Made by a program: the position numbers and the translations under genes. The notes beneath the pieces were generated by a model that saw only the letters and a list, made by a program, of their open reading frames with translations, searched no databases and was not told where the DNA came from. A DNA stretch of 64,000 nucleotides, taken from the NCBI RefSeq assembly GCF_900187265.1, contig NZ_LT906450.1, positions 1,479,444 to 1,543,443 on the forward strand. Reading direction: 5' to 3'. Source of the stretch: Rhodococcus rhodochrous. Its GTDB lineage: Bacteria > Actinomycetota > Actinomycetes > Mycobacteriales > Mycobacteriaceae. This document shows, in pieces, positions 8,366-18,388 of this stretch (positions within the stretch are counted from its first letter, which is position 1; each line of letters opens with the position of its first letter).

Positions 8366-10168
8366 TCAGTTGTAGATCGCTGCGATCTCGGCGCCGTGCT
8401 TGTCGTGGATGATGTTCCGCTTGAGCTTGAGCGTCGGGGTCAGCTCACCGCTCTCGATGCTGAAGTCGGTCTCGAGGATGCGGTACTTGCGGATCGACTC
8501 GGCCTTCGAGACCTTCTTGTTGGTCTCGGCGACGGCCTCGTCGATCTCGGCGATCAGGTCGGGGTTCTTGATCAGTTCCGCGACCGTCGTGCCCGCCGGC
8601 AGGTTGTGGCGCTCGAGCCAGCCCGGCAGTGCCTCCGGGTCGAGGGTGATCAGCGCGCCGACGAACGGCTTGGAATCGCCGACCACGATGACCTGGCTGA
8701 TCAGCGGGTGGGCGCGCAGCGAGTCCTCGAGGACCGCCGGTGCGACGTTCTTGCCGCCCGCGGTGACGATCAGTTCCTTCTTGCGGCCGGTGATCGAGAT
8801 GAAGCCGTCCTCGTCGATCGCACCGATGTCGCCGGTGTGGAACCAGCCGTCGCGGATGGCTTCCTCGGTGGCCTTGTCGTTCTGCCAGTAGCCGTCGAAC
8901 ACCTGAGGGCCCTTGAGGAGCAGCTCACCGTCCTCGGCGATCTTCGCCGCGCAGCCGTTGAACGGCTTGCCGACGGTGCCGATCTTCTGAGCGGCCGGGG
9001 TGTTCATGATGATGCCGCCGGTGGTCTCCGTCAGGCCGTAGCCCTCGTAGATGGTGACGCCGACACCGCGGAAGAAGTGGCCGAGCCGTGAGCCGAGTGC
9101 GGCACCGCCCGAGACGGCCCGGGTGACGTTGCCGCCGAGTGCGGCCTTGAGCTTGCCGTAGACCAGCTTGTCGAAGACGAAGTGCTGGATCTTCAGGGCG
9201 AGGCCGGGGCCGCCGTTCTCGAGTGCCTTGCTGTACTCGATCGCGACGTCGGAGGCCTTCTCGAAGATCTTGCCCTTGCCGCCGTCGTAGGCCTTCTGCT
9301 TCGCCGAGTTGTAGACCTTCTCGAACACGCGGGGCACCGAGAGGATGAAGTTCGGCTTGAAGACCGCGAACTGGTCGAGCAGCGTCGACAGGTCGGAGGT
9401 GTGGCCCACCGTGACCTTGCTGTCGAAGGCTGCGAAGGAGATCAGGCGAGCGAAGACGTGCGCCATCGGGATGAACAGCAGGGTGCGCTGACCCTCGTGC
9501 ATCGAGTCGGGCAGGGCGAGACCGCACGCCGCGGACTCCGAGGCGAAATGGCGGTGCTTGAGCTGCACGCCCTTCGGCCGGCCCGTGGTACCGGAGGTGT
9601 AGATGAGGGTCGCAGCGGATTCGGCCGTGACCGAGTTGCGCCGTTCCTCGACCTGCTCGTCGGTGACCGCCGCGCCGCGTGCGATGAGCTCGTCGACCGC
9701 GCTCTTGCCGCCCGGCGCGGGCTCGATCTGCAGGACCTCGCGCACCGTCGGGGCGTTCTCGGCGACCTCGCGGACGGTGTCGACGTGACCGGAGTTCTCG
9801 ACGATGAGCAGCTTGGTCCCGGAATCCTCGAGGATCCACTGGGCCTGGTCGGCCGACGATGTCTCGTAGATCGCGACGGTGGCACCGCCTGCGGTCCAGA
9901 TCGCGTAGTCGAGGAGCACCCACTCGTAGCGGGTCGCCGACAGCACCGCGACGCGGTCGCCGAGCTCGATGCCCGATGCCATCAGGCCCTTCGCCACGGC
10001 GCGTACCTCGGATGCGAACTGGCGCGCGGTGACGGGAACCCACTTGCCGTCGACCAGTCGCTCGAACGGCACGAACTCCGGCGACTCCTTCTCGTGGCGG
10101 AAGACGCTGTCGGCCATCGACGTGTTCTCGGGGATCGAGAACGACTGTGGCACGGCAATCTCACTCAC
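8366..10168 (-). CDS. fadD15: Long-chain fatty-acid-CoA ligase (FadD15 type)
   Basis: A 600-residue AMP-forming long-chain acyl-CoA synthetase that activates fatty acids for lipid synthesis or degradation, usually membrane-associated. All core motifs are intact: the P-loop YTSGTTGRPKG, the gate region with PMAHVFARL, GYGLTETTG, DGWFHTGDIG and the hinge GRKKELIVTAGGKNVAP. The length equals that of mycobacterial FadD15. The GTG at 10168 sits behind GGAGGGG, so upstream in-frame codons are not used. The upstream region carries a CRP-like palindrome at 10199-10214. Confidence 0.94.
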   Translation of the reverse strand: MSEIAVPQSFSIPENTSMADSVFRHEKESPEFVPFERLVDGKWVPVTARQFASEVRAVAKGLMASGIELGDRVAVLSATRYEWVLLDYAIWTAGGATVAIYETSSADQAQWILEDSGTKLLIVENSGHVDTVREVAENAPTVREVLQIEPAPGGKSAVDELIARGAAVTDEQVEERRNSVTAESAATLIYTSGTTGRPKGVQLKHRHFASESAACGLALPDSMHEGQRTLLFIPMAHVFARLISFAAFDSKVTVGHTSDLSTLLDQFAVFKPNFILSVPRVFEKVYNSAKQKAYDGGKGKIFEKASDVAIEYSKALENGGPGLALKIQHFVFDKLVYGKLKAALGGNVTRAVSGGAALGSRLGHFFRGVGVTIYEGYGLTETTGGIIMNTPAAQKIGTVGKPFNGCAAKIAEDGELLLKGPQVFDGYWQNDKATEEAIRDGWFHTGDIGAIDEDGFISITGRKKELIVTAGGKNVAPAVLEDSLRAHPLISQVIVVGDSKPFVGALITLDPEALPGWLERHNLPAGTTVAELIKNPDLIAEIDEAVAETNKKVSKAESIRKYRILETDFSIESGELTPTLKLKRNIIHDKHGAEIAAIYN

Positions 10169-10198
10169 TGTGACCCCTCCATCGTTAGATACTGTCGG

Positions 10199-10214
10199 TG
10201 TGCATTGCATCACA
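10199..10214. promoter_or_regulatory. CRP/GlxR-like binding site upstream of fadD15
   Basis: TGTGCATTGCATCACA matches the CRP/GlxR consensus TGTGA-N6-TCACA at nine of ten defined positions. It lies 31 bases upstream of the fadD15 start. The match is seen; function is inferred from the consensus and position. The rest of the gap (10215-10320) holds a short T-run and no recognisable gene. Confidence 0.45.
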
Positions 10215-10320
10215 TGTCGTTGGGAAATGCATTACCCCTCGGACCGGTTTGCCCTTTTTTTACAGTCCGATAAGCAGTGATCTACGTAACAATGCTACCC
10301 GCCGGTAACGAGGATTACCA

Positions 10321-11004
10321 CTATCGGATAGTCTCGTCGGTTTTTCCGGTACCGGAAGTACCAGGATCACGGAGGAGTCGGACGGCCTCGTCGTCGCCGA
10401 GCTGGTGGAAATCGGCGTAAGCAGCGCCGACGCTGTCGGTGTCCACCGGCGTCCAAGGGCAGATCACCTCGTCGGCCACTCCGCCCACGCGGCGCAATGC
10501 CTCCGGTGAGGCCACCGGTACGGCGAGGACCACCCGGGTGGCACCCGACGCGCGCGCGGCGAGACAGGCGACCGCTGCTGTCGCGCCCGTGGCCACCCCG
10601 TCGTCGACGATGACCGCCGTGCGGCCCTCCAGTGGTACGCGGGCGCGACCGGCACGCAGGAATGCGGCGCGGCGCTCGAGTTCGGCGAGCTCGCGCCTCT
10701 CGATGTTGTCCACGGATTCGGGAGCTATCCGCCCGCGCCGGATCACGTCCTCGTTGAGGACGCGGAAGACGCCTTCGCCTGCCGGACCCTCGGCGATCGC
10801 GCCCATCGCGAGTTCCGGATGCCAGGGCACGCCCAGTTTGCGGACGACGAGGACGTCCAGCGGTGCGTCGAGGGCGGCGGCGAGTTCGCGGGCGACGGGG
10901 ATGCCGCCACGGGGAAGCGCGAGAACCACCGGGTCGGCGTCGCGCAGGTGCCCGGCCGACCGGGCGAGTCGCCGGCCCGCCTCCTCGCGCGTGGCGTACC
11001 GCAC
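10321..11004 (-). CDS. Phosphoribosyltransferase-family protein
   Basis: Type I phosphoribosyltransferase fold, 227 residues from the GTG at 11004; an ATG 39 bases upstream is possible but adds a low-complexity leader. The PRPP loop is VIVDDGVATGATA. The N-terminal LALPRGGIPVA is typical of stand-alone actinobacterial PRTases of unknown substrate rather than of a named purine or pyrimidine enzyme. It sits 67 bases after trpB2 on the same strand and could be cotranscribed with it. Confidence 0.88.
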   Translation of the reverse strand: MRYATREEAGRRLARSAGHLRDADPVVLALPRGGIPVARELAAALDAPLDVLVVRKLGVPWHPELAMGAIAEGPAGEGVFRVLNEDVIRRGRIAPESVDNIERRELAELERRAAFLRAGRARVPLEGRTAVIVDDGVATGATAAVACLAARASGATRVVLAVPVASPEALRRVGGVADEVICPWTPVDTDSVGAAYADFHQLGDDEAVRLLRDPGTSGTGKTDETIR

Positions 11005-11071
11005 ACGTCCAGTATGGGACGGTCCGTCCGGGCGGGCGAGCATTCGCCGCCCGGACGGACCGAGGGTGATC

Positions 11072-12388
11072 TCAGTCGAGCTCGCCCGACAGGTAGGAGT
11101 GGTAGGCGGGCAGATCGAGCTGACCGTGGCCGGACAGGCCGATCACGATCACCTCGGGCTCGGTGAGGCCCCGTGCGTACTCCGCGGCCGCGGCGATCGC
11201 GTGCGACGACTCCGGCGCCGGCACGATGCCCTCGTTGCGGGCGAAGAGCACCGCCGCGGAGAAGGCGTCGGTCTGTGCCACGGACCGTCCCTGCACGTAA
11301 CCGAGCTCGACCGTGTGGCTGAGCAGCGGCGCCATGCCGTGGTACCGCAGCCCGCCGGCGTGGATCGGGTCGGGGATGAAGTCCTGGCCGAGGGTGTGCA
11401 TCTTCAGCAACGGCGTCAGGCCCGCGATGTCGCCGTGGTCGTAGCGGTACTCACCGCGGGTGATCGACGGGCACGCCGAGGGCTCGACGGCCACGACGCG
11501 CGTCGTCGCCCGCTCGTGGATGACCTCGCGCAGGAACGGGAACGACAGGCCGGCGAGGTTCGAACCGCCACCTGCGCAACCGAAGACCACATCTGCCTGG
11601 TCCTCGCCCGCGGCCCGCAGCTGTTCCACGGCCTCGAGGCCGATGACGGTCTGGTGCAGCACCACGTGATTGAGCACGCTGCCGAGGGTGTAGCGGGCGG
11701 CGGCGTCCTTCACCGCGACCTCCACGGCCTCCGACACCGCGATGCCGAGCGAGCCGGGAGTGTCCGGATGTTCGGCGAGGACGGCGCGACCGGCCTCCGT
11801 CAGATCGGACGGGCTGGGATGAACTGTGCCGCCGTAGGTCTCGATGAGGAAACGGCGGTAGGGCTTCGAGTCGTAGGAGGCGCGGACCTGCCACACCTCG
11901 AGATCGATACCGAACTTCGCGCACGCGAAGGACAGGGCCGAACCCCACTGTCCCGCACCTGTTTCCGTCGTCAGTCGGGTGACGCCGTCGAGCGAGTTGT
12001 AGTACGCCTGGGCCACCGCCGAATTCACCTTGTGGCTGCCCACCGGGCTCACGCCCTCGTACTTGACGTAGATGCGGGCCGGGGTGCCGAGTGCCTTCTC
12101 GAACGAGTGGGCGCGGAACAGGGGAGTGGTGCGGTAGCCGGCGTAGACCTCGCGCACGGCCTCCGGGATCTCGATGTCGGTCTCGGTCGACAGCTCCTGC
12201 TCGATCAGCCCCGAGGCGAACAGCGGCGCGAGATCGTCGGCGGTGATCGGCTCGCGGGTGCCGGGGTGCAGGTGCGGCGGCGGGGCCACCTCGAGGTCGC
12301 CGACGATGTTGTACCAGTGCGTCGGAATGCCCGAATCGGCGACGGACGGGGATGTCGCGGACACGTGCGAGGAAGGGGGAGCCGTCAC
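11072..12388 (-). CDS. TrpB2-type tryptophan synthase beta chain-like PLP enzyme
   Basis: A 438-residue PLP enzyme of the TrpB2 branch. It has the PLP lysine region [15 protein letters not shown], the indole-tunnel segment [15 protein letters not shown], the glycine-rich phosphate loop GCAGGGSN and [10 protein letters not shown] near the C terminus. TrpB2 enzymes differ from TrpB1 by extra N-terminal residues and often work without TrpA, as tryptophan or phosphoserine-dependent synthases or salvage enzymes. No trpA is nearby, which fits. The GTG at 12388 follows GAAGGA; in-frame codons further upstream would add a Pro-rich leader. Confidence 0.9.
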   Translation of the reverse strand: MTAPPSSHVSATSPSVADSGIPTHWYNIVGDLEVAPPPHLHPGTREPITADDLAPLFASGLIEQELSTETDIEIPEAVREVYAGYRTTPLFRAHSFEKALGTPARIYVKYEGVSPVGSHKVNSAVAQAYYNSLDGVTRLTTETGAGQWGSALSFACAKFGIDLEVWQVRASYDSKPYRRFLIETYGGTVHPSPSDLTEAGRAVLAEHPDTPGSLGIAVSEAVEVAVKDAAARYTLGSVLNHVVLHQTVIGLEAVEQLRAAGEDQADVVFGCAGGGSNLAGLSFPFLREVIHERATTRVVAVEPSACPSITRGEYRYDHGDIAGLTPLLKMHTLGQDFIPDPIHAGGLRYHGMAPLLSHTVELGYVQGRSVAQTDAFSAAVLFARNEGIVPAPESSHAIAAAAEYARGLTEPEVIVIGLSGHGQLDLPAYHSYLSGELD

Positions 12389-12546
12389 TGTGGAATCCTT
12401 CGGTCGGGGACACGGAACCCGCCCAGTGTGACGCGCCCCGGATGGAGGCGGCGGCGTGGGGTGTGCCATTATTCGCGCGCTCGAGCCCAGGTCGTAGCCG
12501 GGTCCGGGCGCGAAGAGGTGGGTCCATCCGATAAACTGCTGGTCAA

Positions 12547-14427
12547 ATGAGTGAAATTCAAGACGCCCCCGACCAGGAGACCGCAGCTCTCACGTTTGCC
12601 GATCTCGACATCGATGCCCGTGTGCTGCAAGCTCTTTCGGACGTGGGTTACGAGTCCCCGTCGCCGATCCAGGCGGCGACCATCCCACCACTGCTGGAGG
12701 GACGGGACGTCGTCGGTCTCGCTCAGACCGGCACCGGCAAGACCGCCGCCTTCGCAGTGCCGATCCTCTCGCGTATCGACACCTCCGTGAAGCGGCCCCA
12801 GGCGCTGGTGCTGGCGCCCACCCGAGAGCTCGCGCTGCAGGTCGCGGAGGCTTTCGGTAAGTATTCCGTCCATATCCCGGGCCTGAACGTCCTGCCCATC
12901 TACGGCGGCCAGGCGTACGGTGTACAGCTGTCCGGTCTCCGCCGCGGCGCCCAGGTCATCGTCGGTACCCCCGGACGTGTGATCGATCACCTCGCCAAGG
13001 GCACCCTCGACATCTCCGAGCTCGAGTTCCTCGTCCTCGACGAGGCCGACGAGATGCTCACCATGGGCTTCCAGGAGGACGTCGAGCGCATCCTCGCCGA
13101 CACCCCCGACACCAAGCAGGTCGCGCTGTTCTCCGCGACCATGCCGGGCGCGATCCGCCGGCTGTCGAAACAGTACCTCAAGGATCCGCAGGAAATCACC
13201 GTCAAGTCGAAGACGACGACGTCGGCGAACATCTCCCAGCGGTGGGTCCTCGTCTCCCACCAGCGCAAGCTCGACGCGCTGACCCGTGTCCTCGAGGTCG
13301 AGACCTTCGAGGCGATGATCATCTTCGTGCGCACGAAGCAGGCCACCGAGGATCTGGCCGAGCGGTTGCGCGCCCGCGGTTTCTCCGCGGCCGCGATCAA
13401 CGGCGACATCGTGCAGGCCCAGCGCGAGCGCACGATCAACCAGCTCAAGAACGGTTCGCTCGACATTCTCGTCGCCACCGACGTCGCCGCGCGTGGTCTC
13501 GACGTCGAGCGCATCAGCCACGTCGTCAACTACGACATCCCGCACGACACCGAGTCGTACGTGCACCGCATCGGCCGTACGGGCCGCGCCGGCCGTACCG
13601 GCGACGCCCTGCTGTTCGTCGCTCCGCGTGAGCGGCACCTGCTCAAGGCGATCGAGCGGGCTACCCGTCAGCCGCTCGCCGAGATGCAGCTGCCCACGGT
13701 CGAGGACGTCAACGCCCAGCGCGTGTCGAAGTTCAACGACTCGATCACAGAGGCGCTCACCTCCGATCACCTGCAGCTGTTCCGCACGTTCGTCGAGGAC
13801 TACGAGCGCGAGCACGACGTGCCGCTCGCCGACATCGCCGCCGCACTGGCGGTCCTGTCACGCGACGGCGAGTCGTTCCTCATGGAGGCCGAACCCGAGC
13901 CGGTCGCACCGCCGCGCCGCGACCGCGAACCGCGCGAGCGTCCGCCGCGTCGCTTCGACGACGGGCCGAAGGTCGGTCGCGACGGCCAGGAGATGACCAC
14001 CTACCGCATCGCCGTGGGCAAGCGTCACCGCGTGCAGCCCGGTGCGATCGTCGGTGCCATCGCCAACGAGGGCGGACTGCGCCGCGGCGACTTCGGGCAC
14101 ATCAGCATCCGTGCCGATCACAGCCTTGTCGAGCTGCCGAAGGATCTGTCGCCGCAGACCCTCGACGCGCTGCGCTCCACCCGCATCTCGGGTGTGCTCA
14201 TCCAGCTGCAGCCCGACTCCGGCGCACCGACCGGACGTCCGAGCTCGTATCGCGGACGCGACGACCGTCGCGGCGACGATCGACGCGGGGGAGACCGGCG
14301 CGATCACGGCAAGCGCGACCGCGGCGGCAAGCGTGAGTACGGCGACAGCCGTGGTGGCCGTTCCGGCGACTTCACGCACCGCAGCGACCGCAACGACCGT
14401 GGCGGTCGCGGCGGCTACCGCGACTGA
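12547..14427 (+). CDS. deaD: DEAD-box ATP-dependent RNA helicase
   Basis: A 626-residue DEAD-box helicase of the DeaD/CsdA type, acting in ribosome assembly and RNA turnover. Motifs in order: Q motif with preceding Phe (TFADLDID...SPSPIQ), AQTGTGKT (I), PTRELALQ (Ia), DEAD (II, in [11 protein letters not shown]), SAT (III), and DVAARGLDV plus [11 protein letters not shown] (V, VI). Residues 480-555 form a DbpA-type RNA-binding domain ([20 protein letters not shown]). The tail after residue 555 is an Arg/Gly/Asp-rich unstructured segment that usually binds RNA. Divergent from trpB2. Confidence 0.96.
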   Translation: MSEIQDAPDQETAALTFADLDIDARVLQALSDVGYESPSPIQAATIPPLLEGRDVVGLAQTGTGKTAAFAVPILSRIDTSVKRPQALVLAPTRELALQVAEAFGKYSVHIPGLNVLPIYGGQAYGVQLSGLRRGAQVIVGTPGRVIDHLAKGTLDISELEFLVLDEADEMLTMGFQEDVERILADTPDTKQVALFSATMPGAIRRLSKQYLKDPQEITVKSKTTTSANISQRWVLVSHQRKLDALTRVLEVETFEAMIIFVRTKQATEDLAERLRARGFSAAAINGDIVQAQRERTINQLKNGSLDILVATDVAARGLDVERISHVVNYDIPHDTESYVHRIGRTGRAGRTGDALLFVAPRERHLLKAIERATRQPLAEMQLPTVEDVNAQRVSKFNDSITEALTSDHLQLFRTFVEDYEREHDVPLADIAAALAVLSRDGESFLMEAEPEPVAPPRRDREPRERPPRRFDDGPKVGRDGQEMTTYRIAVGKRHRVQPGAIVGAIANEGGLRRGDFGHISIRADHSLVELPKDLSPQTLDALRSTRISGVLIQLQPDSGAPTGRPSSYRGRDDRRGDDRRGGDRRDHGKRDRGGKREYGDSRGGRSGDFTHRSDRNDRGGRGGYRD

Positions 14428-14433
14428 CGTCGG

Positions 14434-14949
14434 TCAGCTCACTCGCTGCGCCAGGACGTCGACGGTGGCGCCGTCGATCGACTCGCGGATGATGTCGGCG
14501 TGCCCGGCGTGGCGAGCCCATTCCTCGATCTGATGCAGGATCAGGAACCGGACGGTGAACGGTTCGCCCTGATCGAGCCACTGCGCGACGTCGGGGGAGA
14601 TCTCCACGACCCGGCCGAGGTCAGCTTCGGCGCGAACCGTCGCGGCGAACCGTTCGGCCTCGGCGTCGAGGCGGGCGAGCTGGTCGGCGACCGTCTCGCT
14701 CTCCTCGACCCGCCACCCGGCCTGCCACGCCGCGACCGGGTCGGCATCGCGAGTATTGTCGCCGCGGATCCGGCCGTCCGTGGCGGTGAGACCGTCGACG
14801 AGATGGTTGACCAGCGATGCCAGGCTCATCGACGATGCGCTCGGCGCGCTGCGGGCCTGATCCTCGGTCAGGCCCGACAGCGCGTTGCGCAGGGCATCGA
14901 ATTGGTTGGAAAGCAGCTTCAGCAACAGATCGTGTTCTGGGGTGCTCAT
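14434..14949 (-). CDS. DinB-family (DUF664-like) protein
   Basis: A 171-residue four-helix-bundle protein of the DinB/YfiT superfamily. These proteins bind a divalent metal through three histidines and often use mycothiol in actinobacteria. Candidate ligands are in LVNHLVDG (about residue 49) and in LHQIEEWARHAGHADIIRE near the C terminus. Its start overlaps the stop of the ABC exporter gene by four bases (ATGA), so the two are translationally coupled. Substrate unknown. Confidence 0.88.
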   Translation of the reverse strand: MSTPEHDLLLKLLSNQFDALRNALSGLTEDQARSAPSASSMSLASLVNHLVDGLTATDGRIRGDNTRDADPVAAWQAGWRVEESETVADQLARLDAEAERFAATVRAEADLGRVVEISPDVAQWLDQGEPFTVRFLILHQIEEWARHAGHADIIRESIDGATVDVLAQRVS

Positions 14950-16847
14950 GCGTCGAGTATGGGTGCTCCCACCGACACCTTCGGCCCCGAATCGGCGAAC
15001 TGCGTGCGGTACAGCTCCGCGTAGCGGCCACCCGCCGCCAGGAGATCGTCGTGGTTGCCGCGTTCGACGATGCGCCCGGCCTCGACGACCAGGATCTCGT
15101 CGGCTGCGCGGATGGTCGACAGGCGGTGTGCGATGACCACCGACGTGCGACCCTCGAGCGCCTCGGTCAACGCCTCCTGGACGGCGGCCTCCGAGGTCGA
15201 ATCGAGATGGGCGGTGGCCTCGTCCAGGATCACCACCCGTGGATGGGCGAGCAGCAGCCGCGCGATCGTCAGCCGCTGACGTTCACCACCCGAGAGCCGG
15301 TAACCGCGTTCGCCGACGACGGTGTCGAGTCCGTTCGGCAGCGACGCGATCAGGCTCTCGAGGCGGGCGCGGCGCAGGGCGTCCCACAATTCGTCCTCCC
15401 CGGCTTCGGGGCGGGCGAGCAGCAGGTTGTTGCGGACCGTGTCGTGGAACAGGTGACCGTCCTGGGTGACGAGCCCGACCGTCGCGCGGATCGAATCGGC
15501 GGTCAGCTCGCGGACGTCCGCTCCGCCGAGCAGCACGGCACCGGAATCGACATCGTAGAGTCGCGGGATCAGTTGTGCGATGGTTGATTTCCCGGCACCG
15601 GACGATCCGACCAGTGCGACCATCCGGCCCGGCTCCACGCGGAACGACACATCGTGCAGCACCTCTTCGCCGCCCCGGGAATCGAGCACCGCCACCTCCT
15701 CGAGGGAGGCGAGCGAGACCTTGTCGGCGGACGGATACGCGAAGCCGACATCCCGGAGTTCCACCGAGACCGGACCGTCGGGAACCGGCCGGGCGTCGGG
15801 CGACTGCTCGATCAGCGGCTTCAGGTCGAGGATCTCGAAGACCCTCTCGAAGCTCACCATCGCACTCATGACGTCCATACGGGCGCTGGCCAGCGCCGTC
15901 AGCGGCGAGTACAGGCGCGTGAGGAGCATCGCCATCGCGACCACCGCACCGGGATCGAGCTGATCGCGCAGCGCATAGAAACCACCGAGGCCGTAGACGA
16001 GCGCGAGCGCGAGCGCGGACACGAGCGTCAGGGCCGTGACGAACACGCTCTGCAGCATCGCGGTGCGTACCCCGATGTCGCGGACCCGCTTCGCCCGGGC
16101 GGCGAACTCCCTCGACTCCTGTGCCGGACGGCCGAACAGCTTGACCAGGGTGGCGCCCGGTGCCGAGAACCGTTCGGTCATCTGCGTGTTCATCACCGAG
16201 TTGTGGTTGGCCGCCTCCCGGCTGAGCTGCGCGAGCCGAGCGCCCATGTGCCGGGCGGGAACCACGAAGATCGGGAGTAGCAGCAGTGCGAGAAGTGTGA
16301 TCTGCCAGGAGATCCCGATCATCACCACCAGGGTGATCGCGAGGGTGACGATGTTGCCGACCACGCCGGACAGGGTGTCGCTGAAGGCGCGCTGCGCACC
16401 GATGACGTCGTTGTTCAGGCGTGAGACGAGCGCGCCCGTACGGGTCCTCGTGAAGAAGGCGACCGGCATGCGCTGCACGTGGTCGAAGACCGTGGTGCGC
16501 AGATCGAGGACGAGGTCCTCACCGATGCTCGCCGACAACCAGCGGTTCGCGATCCCGAGGCCGGCCTCGACCAACGCGATCGCGGCGATGATCACCGCGA
16601 GCAGCACCACGACCGAGACCGCGGCGCCGTCGACGATCGCGTCGATCACCCGCCCGGCGAGCACCGGTGTCGCGACACCGAGCGCAGCGATGGTCACGCT
16701 CAGAGCGAGATAGAAGGTGATGTTGCGGCGGTGCGGCCGGGCGAACTCGGCGATCCGCCGCAGGCTCGCTCGGGAGAACGGCCGACGGTCGCTCTCGGCG
16801 TGCATCGCGTTGTACATCGCGTTCCACGCGGTGACTTCCATGCTCAT
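14946..16847 (-). CDS. ABC exporter, fused membrane and ATPase domains
   Basis: A 633-residue half-transporter of the multidrug/lipid exporter type. An N-terminal six-helix membrane domain spans about residues 40-340. A nucleotide-binding domain follows with GSSGAGKST (Walker A), LSGGERQ (signature), VVILDEATAHLD (Walker B) and the switch histidine in VIAHRLSTI. It would work as a homodimer, because no partner half is next to it. Cotranscribed with the DinB-like gene through a four-base overlap. Substrate not evident. Confidence 0.94.
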   Translation of the reverse strand: MSMEVTAWNAMYNAMHAESDRRPFSRASLRRIAEFARPHRRNITFYLALSVTIAALGVATPVLAGRVIDAIVDGAAVSVVVLLAVIIAAIALVEAGLGIANRWLSASIGEDLVLDLRTTVFDHVQRMPVAFFTRTRTGALVSRLNNDVIGAQRAFSDTLSGVVGNIVTLAITLVVMIGISWQITLLALLLLPIFVVPARHMGARLAQLSREAANHNSVMNTQMTERFSAPGATLVKLFGRPAQESREFAARAKRVRDIGVRTAMLQSVFVTALTLVSALALALVYGLGGFYALRDQLDPGAVVAMAMLLTRLYSPLTALASARMDVMSAMVSFERVFEILDLKPLIEQSPDARPVPDGPVSVELRDVGFAYPSADKVSLASLEEVAVLDSRGGEEVLHDVSFRVEPGRMVALVGSSGAGKSTIAQLIPRLYDVDSGAVLLGGADVRELTADSIRATVGLVTQDGHLFHDTVRNNLLLARPEAGEDELWDALRRARLESLIASLPNGLDTVVGERGYRLSGGERQRLTIARLLLAHPRVVILDEATAHLDSTSEAAVQEALTEALEGRTSVVIAHRLSTIRAADEILVVEAGRIVERGNHDDLLAAGGRYAELYRTQFADSGPKVSVGAPILDA

Positions 16848-16936
16848 GGTGTGGGCCTCCTCGGGTCGCAGCCGAAGCTAGGACCTCGAGTGCGCTCGAG
16901 GTCAAGCCTAGGCTCGCACCACGACAGGACGAGGCG

Positions 16937-17536
16937 TCAGCGAGCCACGTCGATCACCACGCGCGTCGGCCCGGTGAGGGAGTACACCGAGAACGGGGTG
17001 CCGTGCGCGGCGACGCCGATGAACGACTGTGTGACACCTTCGAAGACACCGGACCCGCTGACCTCCACCACAGATCCGCCGGCTTCGGCGAGCACGGGAT
17101 CCGGGCCGTCGTACTGCTCGACACCGCTGTCGAACGGATAGGCCGAGCCGTCGATGAGCACCTGCAGCACGGCGTCGCCGGCGACGGGGACCTCGTTGCC
17201 GCTGCCCTGCTGGAACGCCTCGTCGACGTAGCCGACCCGCCATCCCGGCGTGCCCTCGCCGCCGAGTTCGTAGACCACGCGGTCGAAGCCCTCGTGACGT
17301 CCGGTGCGGATGTCGACGACGGTGAGCTTCGCGCCCTCTCCGGCCGGGGAGACCTTCTCGCGCGCGTCGCGCGGGACGTCGGCGGAGGTGGTGGTCTCGG
17401 GAGCCGTGGACGTCGGCGTGTCGACCGAGACGGCGGGGGAGGGCGCAGGCTCGTCGTCGCCGGCGGAGCATCCCGCCAGGACCAGTGCTGTTGCGGTGAC
17501 GGCCAGGGCGAGACGGGTGTGCTTCATGGGGCTCAT
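16937..17536 (-). CDS. Secreted lipoprotein with AMIN-like domain
   Basis: A 199-residue lipoprotein. The N-terminal signal (MKHTRLALAVTATALVL) ends in the lipobox LAGC, so it is predicted to be anchored to the outer face of the membrane. A Ser/Thr/Pro-rich linker precedes a domain with FDRVVYELGG...PGWRVGYV and a final TRVVIDVAR, typical of actinobacterial AMIN-like proteins thought to bind cell-wall material. The ATG at 17536 is chosen on weak Shine-Dalgarno grounds; an ATG at 17527 would also give a complete signal peptide. Confidence 0.85.
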   Translation of the reverse strand: MSPMKHTRLALAVTATALVLAGCSAGDDEPAPSPAVSVDTPTSTAPETTTSADVPRDAREKVSPAGEGAKLTVVDIRTGRHEGFDRVVYELGGEGTPGWRVGYVDEAFQQGSGNEVPVAGDAVLQVLIDGSAYPFDSGVEQYDGPDPVLAEAGGSVVEVSGSGVFEGVTQSFIGVAAHGTPFSVYSLTGPTRVVIDVAR

Positions 17537-17608
17537 GATACGTCGGAGCTCCCGACCGGCCCTCGACGCTCGCGGGGGTTGACCGGATCGAGACGTGAGG
17601 CGCACAAT

Positions 17609-17622
17609 TCATCCGAGGATGA
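17609..17622. promoter_or_regulatory. Inverted repeat ahead of the ABC-TetR operon
   Basis: TCATCC-GA-GGATGA is a perfect 6-2-6 palindrome 28 bases upstream of the ABC ATPase start. The operon ends in its own TetR gene, so this is a good candidate for its operator. Symmetry seen, binding inferred. Confidence 0.45.
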
Positions 17623-17650
17623 TTTCAACACTCGATGAATTGAGTGGACC

Positions 17651-18388
17651 ATGAACATCGACCACATCTCCGACGCCGTCGACATCCGCGACCTGCACGT
17701 CCGGCGCGGCACCCACCGAGCCCTCGAGGGCGTGAGCGTGCGCGTCCCGCGCGGCTCGATCACCGGACTGCTCGGGCCCTCCGGCTGCGGGAAGACCACC
17801 CTGATGCGCACGATCGTCGGCACCCAGATCGTCGAGTCCGGCACGGTCACCGTGCTGGGCCTGCCCGCGGGTAGCGCCGAACTGCGCCGCCGCATCGGTT
17901 ACGTCACCCAGTCGCCGAGCGTCTACCCCGACCTGACCGTCATCGAGAACGTCTCCTATTTCGCCTCCCTCTACGGGCGGAAGGGCTCCGCGGTCACCGA
18001 CACCGTCGCGGCGGTCGGCCTCACCGACCACGCCGCCGACCGCACGTCGGCCCTGTCCGGCGGCCAGCTCGGACGGGTGTCGCTCGCATGCGCGCTCGTG
18101 GGCGATCCCGAACTCCTCGTGCTCGACGAACCCACCGTCGGGCTCGATCCGCTGCTGCGCGCCGAACTGTGGGAGCACTTCCGTGCGCTCGCCGACCGCG
18201 GCACCACCCTGCTCGTGTCGAGCCACGTCATGGACGAGGCCGACCACTGCGACGAGCTCGTCCTCCTGCGCGAGGGCCGGCTGATCGCCCAGCTGACCCC
18301 CGTCGAACTGCGCGAACAGACGGGGGAGACGGGCCTCGAGAACGCCTTTCTCCGACTCATCCGGAACCGGACGGGAGCACGACCGTGA
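17651..18388 (+). CDS. ABC transporter ATP-binding protein (DrrA-like)
   Basis: A 245-residue ATPase driving the ABC-2 permease encoded next. It shows GPSGCGKTT (Walker A), ALSGGQ (signature), LLVLDEPTVGLDP (Walker B) and the switch His in LLVSSHVMDEADH. This set is typical of DrrA-type drug or lipid exporters. The stop overlaps the GTG of the permease by four bases. First gene of a three-gene operon with a TetR regulator. Confidence 0.94.
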   Translation: MNIDHISDAVDIRDLHVRRGTHRALEGVSVRVPRGSITGLLGPSGCGKTTLMRTIVGTQIVESGTVTVLGLPAGSAELRRRIGYVTQSPSVYPDLTVIENVSYFASLYGRKGSAVTDTVAAVGLTDHAADRTSALSGGQLGRVSLACALVGDPELLVLDEPTVGLDPLLRAELWEHFRALADRGTTLLVSSHVMDEADHCDELVLLREGRLIAQLTPVELREQTGETGLENAFLRLIRNRTGARP